From assembly GCA_938039795.1 (NCBI GenBank), contig CALHWU010000185.1:1-9521 (forward strand): a stretch of DNA of 9,521 nucleotides, in the 5' to 3' direction. Below are positions 1 through 6,892 of the stretch, in pieces. The stretch's first letter is position 1. Each line of letters opens with the position of its first letter. The notes beneath the pieces are model-generated. The model worked only from the letters and a program-made list of their open reading frames with translations. It was not told the origin of the DNA and ran no database searches. Position numbers and translations under genes: made by a program. Source of the DNA: an uncultured Muribaculaceae bacterium. Its GTDB lineage: Bacteria > Bacteroidota > Bacteroidia > Bacteroidales > Muribaculaceae.

Positions 1-1784
1 GCATGGCCGAGGGCGCGGGCGAGGATCCGTATCTCGGTTCGGAGGTGGCGCGGGCCATGGTGCGCGGCTACCAGGGCAACGGCATGAGCCGCAATGACGA
101 GGTGATGGCATGCGTGAAGCATTTCGCGCTTTACGGCGCGGCCGAGGCCGGACGCGATTACAACACTGTCGACATGAGCCGCCAGCGCATGTATAATGTC
201 TATTTTCCGCCCTACAGGGCAGCCGTGGAGGAAGGGGCCGCCTCGGTGATGTCATCGTTCAATCTTGTCGACGGCATACCGGCCACCGAAAACAGATGGC
301 TGCTCGACGACGTGCTGCGCAAGCAGTGGAACTTCGGCGGATTCGTCGTCACCGACTATGGTTCGATCGGCGAAGTGGCCGTGCATGGACTCGAAGATCT
401 GCCCGAGGCGTCGGCGAGAGCGCTGAAAGCGGGCAGCGACATGGACATGTGCTCCTTCGGCTTCATCGGCACACTGAAAGAGAATCTCGAAAACGGCAAG
501 GTGACCATGGATGAGATAGACCGGGCCGTACGCCGCGTGCTTGAGGCTAAATACAAGCTCGGACTGTTTGACAACCCGTATAAATACAATGATGTGGAGC
601 GCGAGAAGACTCAGGTGTATTGCGAGGCCCACCGCCGTCTGGCGCGCGAGATCGCGGCGCAGTCGTTCGTATTGCTGAAAAACGAGAACCGGCTGCTCCC
701 CCTGGCCAAGAAGGGCCGGATAGCTCTTGTAGGCCCGCTGGCCAACAGCGTGGTCAATATGCCGGGCACATGGAGTTTCGGGGCCGTTCCTGAAAAATAC
801 AAGTCGCTCAAGCAAGGCTTCGAGGATGCTCTCGCAGGGCAAGCCGAGGTAGTCTACGCAAAGGGATGCAATCTCTATGAGGATCCCGATATTGAAGCCG
901 GATGCACAGTGCTTGACCATGAGATGCGCGACCCGCGGACGGAGGAGGAGCTTCTCTCTGAAGCCCTTCAGGCCGCAGAGAGCGCCGACGTGATCGTGGC
1001 CGCCATGGGAGAGGCCGCCGAATCATCAGGCGAATCCTCGTCGCGCACAGACCTAACCCTTCCGGCCACCCAGCGCCGGCTGCTTGAAGCTCTGCTTGCC
1101 ACGGGAAAACCGGTCGTGATGCTCAATTTCTCAGGTCGCCCCACGGTGATGACCTGGGAGGCCGAACATGTCCCGGCTGTTCTCAATGTATGGTTCGGAG
1201 GCTCGGAGGCGGCTGACGCGATAGCCGACGTAGTGTTCGGCGATGTCAATCCTTCGGGCAAACTCACTGCGTCAATGCCTGTCAACACAGGACAGATACC
1301 GATATACTACAACCACTTCAACACCGGTCGCCCGAAGGATCCGTCGAAACGAACTTTCACGAAATACATCTCGAATTATCTCGACGCCCCTAACGAACCG
1401 CTCTATCCGTTCGGCTACGGCATGAGCTACACTACCTATGACTATAGCGATCTAAGGCTTGACAAGCAGCAGCTGACGGAAAACGACAGCATCAGGGCTA
1501 CCGTCAGAGTGACCAACACAGGCGACCGGGATGGTGCGGAGATCGTGCAGTTCTATATCCGCGATCTCAAGGGATCGGTGGCGCGGCCGGTCAAAGAGCT
1601 CAAGCATTTCGACCGCATCATCCTGAAGCCGGGAGAGAGCCGCGACGTGGAATTCGTCATCACTCCCGAAAAGCTAAAATTTTACAATTACGATCTCGAA
1701 TTCGTAGCTGAGCCGGGAGAATTCGAGGTGATGGCAGGCCCCGACAGCCGAAGGGTGCAGTCGCTCCGCTTCACTCTCGAATAA
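1..1784 (+). CDS. bglX: Beta-glucosidase, glycoside hydrolase family 3 (BglX-like), 5'-truncated by window edge
   Basis: Removes terminal beta-linked glucose from beta-glucosides and glucan oligosaccharides by a retaining mechanism; this subfamily is normally periplasmic. Residues are numbered from the first visible Met (base 3), which is internal: the GEDPYLGS motif at 6-13 lies about 170 residues into BglX-type enzymes (about 765 residues), so the true start and signal peptide are upstream of the window. KHF (39-41) is the conserved substrate-site segment. D118 in VVTDYGS is the expected nucleophile. E344 in GESSSRTDLTLP aligns with the region holding the general acid/base of BglX. GQIPIYY and the FGYGMSYTTY segment (470-479) are typical of the GH3 C-terminal domain, and a fibronectin-III-like domain covers about 510-585. 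TAA is at 1782-1784. It converges on a GH16 lipoprotein, which suggests a shared beta-glucan role. The family call is firm; the exact substrate is not. Confidence 0.95.
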   Translation, partial: MAEGAGEDPYLGSEVARAMVRGYQGNGMSRNDEVMACVKHFALYGAAEAGRDYNTVDMSRQRMYNVYFPPYRAAVEEGAASVMSSFNLVDGIPATENRWLLDDVLRKQWNFGGFVVTDYGSIGEVAVHGLEDLPEASARALKAGSDMDMCSFGFIGTLKENLENGKVTMDEIDRAVRRVLEAKYKLGLFDNPYKYNDVEREKTQVYCEAHRRLAREIAAQSFVLLKNENRLLPLAKKGRIALVGPLANSVVNMPGTWSFGAVPEKYKSLKQGFEDALAGQAEVVYAKGCNLYEDPDIEAGCTVLDHEMRDPRTEEELLSEALQAAESADVIVAAMGEAAESSGESSSRTDLTLPATQRRLLEALLATGKPVVMLNFSGRPTVMTWEAEHVPAVLNVWFGGSEAADAIADVVFGDVNPSGKLTASMPVNTGQIPIYYNHFNTGRPKDPSKRTFTKYISNYLDAPNEPLYPFGYGMSYTTYDYSDLRLDKQQLTENDSIRATVRVTNTGDRDGAEIVQFYIRDLKGSVARPVKELKHFDRIILKPGESRDVEFVITPEKLKFYNYDLEFVAEPGEFEVMAGPDSRRVQSLRFTLE

Positions 1785-1810
1785 CCTTTAAGTTAATACT
1801 ATCAGCCAAC

Positions 1811-1856
1811 ACAAAAAAGAGGAAGCTGTGCCGTGAAAGCAACACGACACAGCTTC
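1811..1856 (-). terminator. Intrinsic terminator for the GH16 gene
   Basis: Bases 1822-1835 and 1843-1856 form a 14-pair stem with a single mismatch around a 7-base loop. Read on the minus strand, the hairpin lies about 40 bases after the GH16 stop and is followed by CTC and six Ts (complement of 1813-1818), the classic intrinsic layout. On the plus strand no T run follows, so for the GH3 transcript it would act at most as a 3'-end-stabilising hairpin. Confidence 0.75.
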
Positions 1857-1897
1857 GTCATTATGGGGACGTCACTGCCTAGCAGGCAAGCGCCGGA

Positions 1898-2722
1898 TCA
1901 TTTCTTTTCCGGTTCGTTGAGCTCATAGAATCGAACCCAGTCGACAAGCATCTCGATTGGAAGGCCGCTTGGGTCGACAGCGCCTACCCAGTTGCCGCCA
2001 AGCTGCATGTCGATCAGCAGATAGTAGGGCGCGTCGGGGAAGGGGAACTGTCCTTCAAGATCAGTCTTTATGCGGGGATATGTGAATGTGTGGGTGTCAT
2101 TGATGAAGAAGCAGAGCGAATCATTATACATCTCCACGGCATACACATTGTAGTCGTCAGGTTTGATCGTGCCGGTGCTGTAGTGGGGCGGCTCGTTGTC
2201 TTTCTTCAGATCAAGAGTATAATGCGAGTGAACGGTCTGATATGCGAAAGTGTCGGCGCTGAGACGCTCCATGATGTCGATTTCGCCTCCCTTCGGCCAC
2301 TGACTGTTGGGATATGCCGGATCGGGGAGCATCCATATTGCAGGCCATGAGCCCTGGCAGTGGCCGAGTTTAGCACAAATTTCTATTCTGCCGTTGCCGA
2401 ACGATTTCTTTCCCTTGGTGTAGACACCTCCGGTAAGGTAGGCGGCTGTGTCGGAGGATCCCTCGTAGTTCCTGATACCGTGAAGCACCAGATTGCCGTC
2501 GCGCATGGAGTAAACGGTGTCCTCGGTAGTCATGTAATTGTTCCAGTCGGATCCGCCGCGTGGTATGCGCACCCATACATTTGTATCGAGGCTTTCGCCG
2601 TCGAAGGTTTCTTCCCAGACGAGGTTCCATTTCTCGGGAGCCTCGGCCTTTTTCTGGCTGCACGACACAGTCGCGCCAATAGCCAGAACGGTCGCTGCAG
2701 CAGTTAAAAGAAGCTGTTTCAT
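1898..2722 (-). CDS. GH16 endo-beta-glucanase (laminarinase-like) lipoprotein
   Basis: Predicted endo-acting beta-1,3 or beta-1,3/1,4-glucanase of 274 residues. A signal peptide ends in a lipobox (VSC) with C21 as the lipidated residue. No acidic lipoprotein-export signal directly follows the Cys (SQKKAE), so periplasmic-side anchoring is more likely than surface display, though this is an inference. The GH16 fold runs from about 33 to 267. The catalytic motif GGEIDIME places the nucleophile at E147, the assisting Asp at D149 and the acid/base at E152. WPAIWMLP (126-133), HSHY (165-168) and LGGNWVG (241-247) are typical laminarinase-group segments, and the C-terminal DWVRFYEL strand closes the jelly roll. 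The length equals a catalytic domain alone, with no carbohydrate-binding module. A TAAATTTG box lies 66 bases upstream and a terminator follows. The neighbouring GH3 enzyme could finish its products. Confidence 0.93.
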   Translation of the reverse strand: MKQLLLTAAATVLAIGATVSCSQKKAEAPEKWNLVWEETFDGESLDTNVWVRIPRGGSDWNNYMTTEDTVYSMRDGNLVLHGIRNYEGSSDTAAYLTGGVYTKGKKSFGNGRIEICAKLGHCQGSWPAIWMLPDPAYPNSQWPKGGEIDIMERLSADTFAYQTVHSHYTLDLKKDNEPPHYSTGTIKPDDYNVYAVEMYNDSLCFFINDTHTFTYPRIKTDLEGQFPFPDAPYYLLIDMQLGGNWVGAVDPSGLPIEMLVDWVRFYELNEPEKK

Positions 2723-2787
2723 CTTGTGTTGATATTAGTTAACAGATAGTTCAGGATTGAACGAGCGCCGGAAACCCCGTCATTGGA

Positions 2788-2795
2788 CAAATTTA
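2788..2795 (-). promoter_or_regulatory. Bacteroidetes -7 promoter box for the GH16 gene
   Basis: The minus strand reads TAAATTTG, an exact match to the Bacteroides TAnnTTTG -7 element. It predicts a transcript start near 2780 and a leader of about 58 bases before the GH16 ATG. No TTG is present at the usual -33 position, so the promoter may be weak or activator-dependent. Confidence 0.5.
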
Positions 2796-2908
2796 GATAA
2801 AAATCATTATACTATAGTCCCTCCGGCATAAAAACAATATAAAATCCCGTAAAACATTTCGCCCGTTGCCCACGTTGTTACTTTAAGCATGTAAATAAAT
2901 CACCATCT

Positions 2909-3598
2909 ATGAACAGAATCATCATCGCGCTGCTGGCGGCCGTTATGGGGGCCGGAGCGGCAGCGGCGCAGAATGCCGCCACCATAGAAGTGACCGGCAC
3001 AGCCACCATCAACATCATACCTGACCGTATCACGGTGGAGATAGGCCTCGAAGAATACTTCAAAACGACAAACCACAGTGAGGACAGCACCAAAGTGAAA
3101 CTCTCGCAGATCGAAAAAGAGGTGCGCGGCGTGATGGCTAAAGCGGGTATCGCCGATTCTGCGATTACGACAGCTGCGGTGGGCAACTACCGCAACCGGG
3201 CGACGTCGCGCGACTTCCTGATGGCAAAGACTCTGTCGGCCGTACTCACTGATTTCTCACAGCTCGACGCCCTGGTGGCACAGCTCCCCTCGCAAGGTAT
3301 CAGCAGCTTCAACCTGACGCGTCTCGACCACAGCGCTATGCCCGACTACAACCGTCGGGGACTCAAGGCAGCCCTCGATGCCGCCAAAGAGAAGGCCCAG
3401 TTCATAGCCGATGATATGGGCATGCAGCTCATGATGCCATGGGAAGTGGTGGAGAACGGGCCTATGTATTATGAGAGTCCTTCGATGAGCAACGTGTCGG
3501 TCTACAGCGGAGCCGGAATGGACAACATGCGCCGTATCACCCGCCGCTACAGCGTCAAAGTAGCATATATTATCACCTCCAACAGCCAGAACAATTAA
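2909..3598 (+). CDS. Exported SIMPL-domain (DUF541) protein
   Basis: A 229-residue exported protein of the SIMPL/DUF541 family. Members are periplasmic or membrane-associated, and some (such as E. coli YggE) are linked to oxidative-stress tolerance; no catalytic activity is established. Residues 1-20 form a signal peptide with a likely cut at AAA|QNA, leaving a soluble protein. The opening strand IEVTGTATINIIPDRITVEIGLE (about 25-47) is the family hallmark (G.g.....PD...v..g). The middle repeats the pattern of paired strands and a helix (KAALDAAKEKAQFIADDMG, about 152-170), where the family normally has AvadAr.kA..lA...G. The C-terminal strand (RYSVKVAYII) is also typical. It starts at ATG 2909 after an A/T-rich leader (AAATAAATCACC). 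A META lipoprotein follows 7 bases later, so the two are very likely co-transcribed. No convincing promoter box was found upstream. Confidence 0.9.
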   Translation: MNRIIIALLAAVMGAGAAAAQNAATIEVTGTATINIIPDRITVEIGLEEYFKTTNHSEDSTKVKLSQIEKEVRGVMAKAGIADSAITTAAVGNYRNRATSRDFLMAKTLSAVLTDFSQLDALVAQLPSQGISSFNLTRLDHSAMPDYNRRGLKAALDAAKEKAQFIADDMGMQLMMPWEVVENGPMYYESPSMSNVSVYSGAGMDNMRRITRRYSVKVAYIITSNSQNN

Positions 3599-3605
3599 AA
3601 CTCAT

Positions 3606-4070
3606 ATGAAAACCGCAATCATCACAGCCGCGATATGTGCGGCAGTCGTAGCAGGCTGCACTGGCAATACTTCGAAAACCGATGCTGTGGCCGCAGCCGG
3701 AACGCCTCCGGCGCCAGCCGTAGATATCCGGGGCAAATGGATTCTCGAAAACATCGTGATCAATGATTCGACTTATGTGCGTCCGGCCGAGGAGACGCCT
3801 GACCAGCCGCAATATATCTCCTTCGATGACAGCACATATCATATAGCCACAAACTGCAACAGGATATCGGGCCCGTATGAAATCAAGGGTGATTCCATCA
3901 CACTCGGCGACGGCATTATGACCGAGATGGCCTGCGACAACATGAAGACGGAAGATATGCTCCGGCAGGTGCTCCCCCACATCGGCCTGGTGGATTTCAC
4001 CAACGACAGCACTGCGCGCCTCGACAGCCCGACATCGTCGGAATACATCGTCATCCGCAAGGCTCGTTAA
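3606..4070 (+). CDS. META-domain (HslJ-like) lipoprotein
   Basis: A 154-residue lipoprotein with a signal peptide and lipobox VAGC (C18), then a low-complexity Ala/Pro/Thr linker to about residue 40. The META domain covers about 42-152. GKWILENIVIND is the opening strand; TNCNRISGPYEIKGDSITLG carries the conserved CNR.sG.Y core; MTEMACDNMKTEDML is the family's T.mAC.....E..l signature; SEYIVIRK is the final strand. META proteins of the HslJ type sit in the envelope and have been tied to heat, antibiotic or stress resistance in other bacteria; the molecular role is unknown. Residues after the lipid Cys (TGNTSK) carry no acidic export signal, so a periplasmic-facing location is likely. Placed 7 bases after the SIMPL gene, it completes a probable two-gene envelope-stress operon. 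No strong terminator hairpin was seen after its TAA. Confidence 0.88.
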   Translation: MKTAIITAAICAAVVAGCTGNTSKTDAVAAAGTPPAPAVDIRGKWILENIVINDSTYVRPAEETPDQPQYISFDDSTYHIATNCNRISGPYEIKGDSITLGDGIMTEMACDNMKTEDMLRQVLPHIGLVDFTNDSTARLDSPTSSEYIVIRKAR

Positions 4071-4104
4071 GCCGGGAGAAATGTTCTTTATTGATTATTT
4101 TTCA

Positions 4105-4112
4105 TAACTTTG
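4105..4112 (+). promoter_or_regulatory. TAACTTTG -7 promoter box before the short secreted ORF and sugar kinase
   Basis: TAACTTTG matches TAnnTTTG exactly and is identical to two other boxes in this window. The predicted start is near 4119, about 10 bases before ATG 4130 and about 220 bases before the kinase ATG. A good -33 TTG is missing at the expected spacing. Its position implies that the kinase mRNA carries either the short ORF or a long leader. Confidence 0.5.
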
Positions 4113-4129
4113 TGGAAATTCTTTCGGCC

Positions 4130-4345
4130 ATGATAAGATCATCACTGCTCCGCTTCGTCGCCCTGACGATTTTCGGTGTGTCGGCTGCCACTACATCCGC
4201 CCAGTGGACTACCGTTCAGCCTGACGCTGCAGTCCCCGACTGGCGGCCGGAGGTGCCGATCGCCGTACATCCCGACAGACAAGCAGCATCAATCGGATCT
4301 ATACCTTTCATTATTACACCAAATTTACCGAATAGACATGAATGA
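4130..4345 (+). CDS. Short secreted protein of unknown function (possible fragment)
   Basis: A 71-residue ORF starting at ATG 4130, just after a TAACTTTG box. Residues 1-24 resemble a signal peptide: positive start MIRSS, a hydrophobic core, and a likely cut at TSA|QW. The mature part would be about 47 residues, Pro-rich, with no Cys and no recognised domain. Codons are G/C-rich like the neighbouring genes until about base 4296, after which the sequence becomes A/T-rich and spacer-like. So either the C-terminus is real but unusual, or this is the surviving 5' end of a longer exported protein. The stop TGA (4343-4345) lies inside the kinase start, giving an 8-base overlap that would allow coupled translation. 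An upstream in-frame ATG at 4091 is unlikely because it precedes the promoter box. Function unknown. Confidence 0.45.
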   Translation: MIRSSLLRFVALTIFGVSAATTSAQWTTVQPDAAVPDWRPEVPIAVHPDRQAASIGSIPFIITPNLPNRHE

Positions 4346-5216
4346 CATAGTTGTAGGAATGGGCGAAGCCTTATGGGACGTCCTCCCGGAGGGCAAGAAG
4401 ATCGGCGGTGCGCCGGCCAACTTCGCCTACCATGTATCACAGTTCGGATTGCCGAGCTGTGTAGTGAGCGCAGTCGGCGATGACGCCCTCGGTAAAGAGA
4501 TCGTGGAGAATTTCACCGCAAAAGGACTTCACCAGCTCATAGCCGAAGTACCGTACCCGACAGGAACAGTACAGGTCGAAATCGATCAGGCCGGTGTCCC
4601 GCAGTACGAAATCAAAGAAAACGTCGCATGGGATAACATTCCCTATACCTCCTCTCTTGAACGACTGGCAGAAAAGACCAAGGCGGTGTGCTTCGGCTCT
4701 CTTGCTCAGCGCAATGTAGTATCGCGCGACACTATCAGCCGGTTTCTTGACGCTATGCCTCAGACCGAAGATTCCCTTGTGGTTTTCGATGTAAATCTCC
4801 GCCAGGGATTTTACAACATGGAGATCCTCTGCAACTCGATGAAGCGCTGCAATATCCTAAAAATAAACGATGAAGAACTTTTGACCGTAAGCCGTATGTT
4901 CGGCTACCCCGGCATCGACCTTCAGGATAAATGCTGGATTCTTCTCGGCAAGTACAATATCAGGATGCTCATCCTCACCTGCGGCATCAACGGCAGCTAT
5001 GTGTTCACGCCAGGCAATGTGTCATTCCAGCCCACTCCGAAAGTGGAAGTAGCGGATACAGTAGGAGCCGGCGACAGTTTTACCGCCGCGTTTATTTCGT
5101 CGATACTCAAAGGCAAGAGTGTGCAGGAAGCCCATTCACGTGCTGTCAGGACATCAGCCTACGTCTGCACACAAAAAGGAGCAATGCCCGTTCTCCAACC
5201 CGAACTGACCGAGTAA
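4338..5216 (+). CDS. PfkB-family carbohydrate kinase (fructokinase-like)
   Basis: A 292-residue cytoplasmic ribokinase/PfkB-family kinase that would phosphorylate a sugar with ATP; the sequence type is closest to bacterial fructokinases. The start at 4338 gives the family's normal N-terminus, with strand IVVGMGEALWDVLPEG; an in-frame ATG at 4176 would add 54 residues unlike any kinase and overlap the preceding ORF. GGAPANFA (23-30) is the substrate-binding signature, GDDALG (47-52) belongs to pfkB signature 1, and DVNLR (151-155) and KINDEE (175-180) are typical of the fructokinase group. DTVGAGDSF (240-248) is pfkB signature 2, with G243-D246 forming the anion hole and D246 the catalytic base. 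Length is normal. No sugar transporter or glycosidase is adjacent, so the substrate (fructose is the first guess) is inferred from sequence only. Confidence 0.92.
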   Translation: MNDIVVGMGEALWDVLPEGKKIGGAPANFAYHVSQFGLPSCVVSAVGDDALGKEIVENFTAKGLHQLIAEVPYPTGTVQVEIDQAGVPQYEIKENVAWDNIPYTSSLERLAEKTKAVCFGSLAQRNVVSRDTISRFLDAMPQTEDSLVVFDVNLRQGFYNMEILCNSMKRCNILKINDEELLTVSRMFGYPGIDLQDKCWILLGKYNIRMLILTCGINGSYVFTPGNVSFQPTPKVEVADTVGAGDSFTAAFISSILKGKSVQEAHSRAVRTSAYVCTQKGAMPVLQPELTE

Positions 5217-5258
5217 CCCCGATCACCTGAATGCTCTCTTCTCCCCCCTTCCCGATTA

Positions 5259-6020
5259 TCATTCAAGCAGACCCATCGACTTGGCTATACGGCAGGCTTC
5301 GTGTGTATTCTTTACCTGGAGCTTGCCGATTATTTCCTGACGGTGGCGACTGACAGTGTGGATACTGATGTGCAACTGAGCGGCGATTTCACCGCTTTTC
5401 ATTCCTTTGTCTACCATCGCAAGAATCTGACGCTCCCGACGACTGAGGATAGAATCGTCGCCCGACGCAGCAAGCTCTTCTTTCATCCCCGTTATCGAAT
5501 TAACGGCATAGCTCTTTCCCTTGAAATCAACGGGCAACGGGCCGTAGACACAGATGGCGTATCTCACACTGTCCCCATTCTCATCAAATATATAGTACAT
5601 CCGGTGCAACACATCGTGAATATTACCGTCGACAAAACGTAGCCGTAATTTTGAAATGAGATAGTATGCCGATTTCTTGCTTTTGGGCAGATGCCTCAGA
5701 TAATGAAAGAAGCGTAGTTCGGCAATATACTTCTCCTCCTGCTCTTCCGCCGACATCAGAGAAAGGATTTTGCTTTCCCAGATTGAGTTTTCCCGCTGAT
5801 ATTCGCCAATATCAAGATTGCATGCAAATCCCCCGGCAATGATCTGGCTTTTACAGGCGGTCATATCGCTGACAACAATCAGTACATTCTCTACCCGCGC
5901 CCAAAAACACAAGTTAACTAAAATATCCGGCAAATGGTTACTTCTGTCGGCATTGTTGTCATGACGAAGCAATTTGTCGAGGATCTTCCTGTTGTTGGTA
6001 AAATGGTTATTTCTGACCAT
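5259..6020 (-). CDS. LuxR-type transcriptional regulator with PAS-like N-terminal region
   Basis: A 253-residue DNA-binding regulator. The C-terminal LuxR/GerE helix-turn-helix covers about 191-252: LSRRERQILAMVDKGMKSGEIA, then the recognition region ISIHTVSRHRQEIIGKL, both strong family matches. Residues about 35-160 look like a single alpha/beta sensor domain, with strands such as VLIVVSDM and AYYLISKLRLRF and a final strand YAICVYGP; this is PAS-like but too divergent to name from sequence alone. No receiver-domain aspartate pattern is visible, so it is not an obvious two-component response regulator. The ATG at 6020-6018 follows a TACATTTG promoter. The gene diverges from an exported DUF1349 protein through a symmetric promoter pair, making that gene its most likely target alongside autoregulation. 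It converges tail-to-tail with the sugar kinase. Confidence 0.9.
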   Translation of the reverse strand: MVRNNHFTNNRKILDKLLRHDNNADRSNHLPDILVNLCFWARVENVLIVVSDMTACKSQIIAGGFACNLDIGEYQRENSIWESKILSLMSAEEQEEKYIAELRFFHYLRHLPKSKKSAYYLISKLRLRFVDGNIHDVLHRMYYIFDENGDSVRYAICVYGPLPVDFKGKSYAVNSITGMKEELAASGDDSILSRRERQILAMVDKGMKSGEIAAQLHISIHTVSRHRQEIIGKLQVKNTHEACRIAKSMGLLE

Positions 6021-6050
6021 TGCCTGCTAATGTTTAACCCGTTAACTTTG
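6020..6050 (+). promoter_or_regulatory. Plus-strand promoter of the DUF1349 gene
   Basis: TTG at 6020-6022 and TAACTTTG at 6043-6050 are separated by 20 bases, matching the Bacteroides -33/-7 architecture. The expected transcript start is near 6057, with a leader of about 55 bases. The -33 TTG overlaps the luxR start codon (6018-6020), so occupancy here should interfere with luxR transcription. Confidence 0.75.
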
Positions 6051-6081
6051 CAAATGTAATAAAACCAATGATTATAGGCAA
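6051..6081 (-). promoter_or_regulatory. Minus-strand promoter of the luxR gene
   Basis: On the minus strand, TTG (6081-6079) and TACATTTG (6058-6051) are separated by 20 bases. The -7 box abuts the plus-strand -7 box without a gap, forming the palindrome TTTGCAAA at 6047-6054. The expected start is near 6044, giving a leader of about 24 bases. The two transcription bubbles would overlap, so the promoters are probably mutually exclusive. Confidence 0.75.
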
Positions 6082-6111
6082 TAAGGTCATAGATACAATC
6101 CAACACTGAAT

Positions 6112-6774
6112 ATGAAAAAGATATTATTTATTGTAGCACTCCCGATGCTTTCCTGGTTTTCCGCTCATGCCCAGACCCTCGAAAAGATGAACTGGTATAA
6201 TGAGCCTGCCTGCTGGCAGATCAACGGCGCGACCCTGACGATGGATGTGACCCCCAACAGCGACTACTGGCGTATATCCCATTACGGCTTCACTGTCGAT
6301 GACGCTCCGTTCTATTACGCTGAATATGGAGGCGAATTCGAGGCCAAGGTGAAAATCTCCGGAGAATATAAGGTCAGATTCGACCAGGCCGGAATGATGA
6401 TACGCCTCGACCACGATAACTATATAAAGACCGGCATAGAGTTTGTGGATGGTAAATACAATCTGAGTACGGTCGTCACACACCGCACATCCGACTGGAG
6501 TGTCATTGCCCTCGACCGACCGGTGGAATACATCTGGATCAAGGCTGTGCGCCGCCTTGATGCCGTGGAGATTTTCTATTCTTTTGATGATAAGGAATAC
6601 CACATGATGCGCAACGCATGGGTCGAGGCAAACCGTCCCGTTAAAATAGGGATGTTCGCGGCCTGTCCCGACGGCAACGGCTTCAAGGCGTCATTCTCTG
6701 ACTTCAAAGTGACGCACCTCCCCGACAAAGTCCGCAGCGAGTGGCTGAGAAATAACTCAGCAAACGATAATTGA
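6112..6774 (+). CDS. Exported DUF1349 (concanavalin-like) protein
   Basis: A 220-residue protein of the DUF1349 family, a beta-sandwich lectin/glucanase-like fold found in YesU-type proteins; the biochemical role is not established, and carbohydrate binding is an inference from the fold. Residues 1-20 form a signal peptide with a likely cut at AHA|QT; there is no lipobox Cys, so it should be soluble in the periplasm or secreted. Family hallmarks are in order: EFEAKVKISGEYKVRFDQAG (about 75-94), MMIRLDHDNYIKTGIEFVDG (about 95-114), LSTVVTHRTSDWSV (about 118-131), YIWIKAVRRLDAVEIFYSFD (about 140-159) and IGMFAACPDGNGFKASFSDF (about 179-198). The hydrophilic tail after residue 205 is outside the domain. 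Length is normal for the family plus a signal peptide. It is divergently paired with a LuxR regulator across the symmetric promoter, so its expression is probably under that regulator. Confidence 0.9.
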   Translation: MKKILFIVALPMLSWFSAHAQTLEKMNWYNEPACWQINGATLTMDVTPNSDYWRISHYGFTVDDAPFYYAEYGGEFEAKVKISGEYKVRFDQAGMMIRLDHDNYIKTGIEFVDGKYNLSTVVTHRTSDWSVIALDRPVEYIWIKAVRRLDAVEIFYSFDDKEYHMMRNAWVEANRPVKIGMFAACPDGNGFKASFSDFKVTHLPDKVRSEWLRNNSANDN

Positions 6775-6811
6775 CCTGTGAAACAAATCAACCGGAGCCA
6801 TTGGGCCTGAT

Positions 6812-6877
6812 TAAGTAAACTTTTTTCTCGCTTACATGTAATTATCTGCTTACATTCGCGTCTTATAAGTAAAACTT
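6812..6877 (+). repeat. Interleaved short direct repeats upstream of the small membrane gene
   Basis: Two repeat pairs lie just before ATG 6893. TAAGTAAACTT at 6812-6822 recurs as TAAGTAAAACTT at 6866-6877, and each copy is also an AAGT/ACTT inverted half-site pair. GCTTACAT occurs at 6830-6837 and again at 6848-6855, 18 bases apart. The arrangement resembles operator sites, but the A/T-rich composition raises the chance of coincidence. Confidence 0.35.
6828..6858 (+). promoter_or_regulatory. Weak candidate promoter of the small membrane gene
   Basis: TCG (6828-6830), 20 bases, then TACATTCG (6851-6858) resemble the Bacteroides -33/-7 pair with one mismatch in each box. The predicted start is near 6865, giving a leader of about 28 bases before ATG 6893. 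The -7 box overlaps the second GCTTACAT repeat. Confidence 0.3.
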
Positions 6878-6892
6878 AAAACAGAAATCGTC

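Noticed and set aside
252..920. A 222-codon minus-strand ORF opposite the GH3 gene
   Set aside because: It lies wholly inside a well-supported GH3 gene, and its translation shows no domain, signal or low-noise hydrophobic pattern; G/C-rich codon use keeps the antisense frame open.
3573..3980. A 135-codon minus-strand ORF opposite the META lipoprotein
   Set aside because: Overlaps a lipobox-bearing META-domain gene; the translation is unlike any protein I recognise.
4320..4327. Minus-strand TAAATTTG promoter box
   Set aside because: No TTG lies at the -33 position and no minus-strand gene is downstream; probably a chance match in an A/T-rich spacer.
4176..4337. Extended N-terminus for the sugar kinase from ATG 4176
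   Set aside because: The added 54 residues have no PfkB similarity and are the out-of-frame reading of the short secreted ORF; ATG 4338 gives the normal family start.
5228..5265. TGAATG/CATTCA inverted repeat as a terminator between kinase and luxR
   Set aside because: Only six pairs around a 26-base loop and no T run on either strand; too weak to call.
6124..6603. A 159-codon minus-strand ORF opposite the DUF1349 gene
   Set aside because: Shadow of a gene whose own frame carries clear family motifs.
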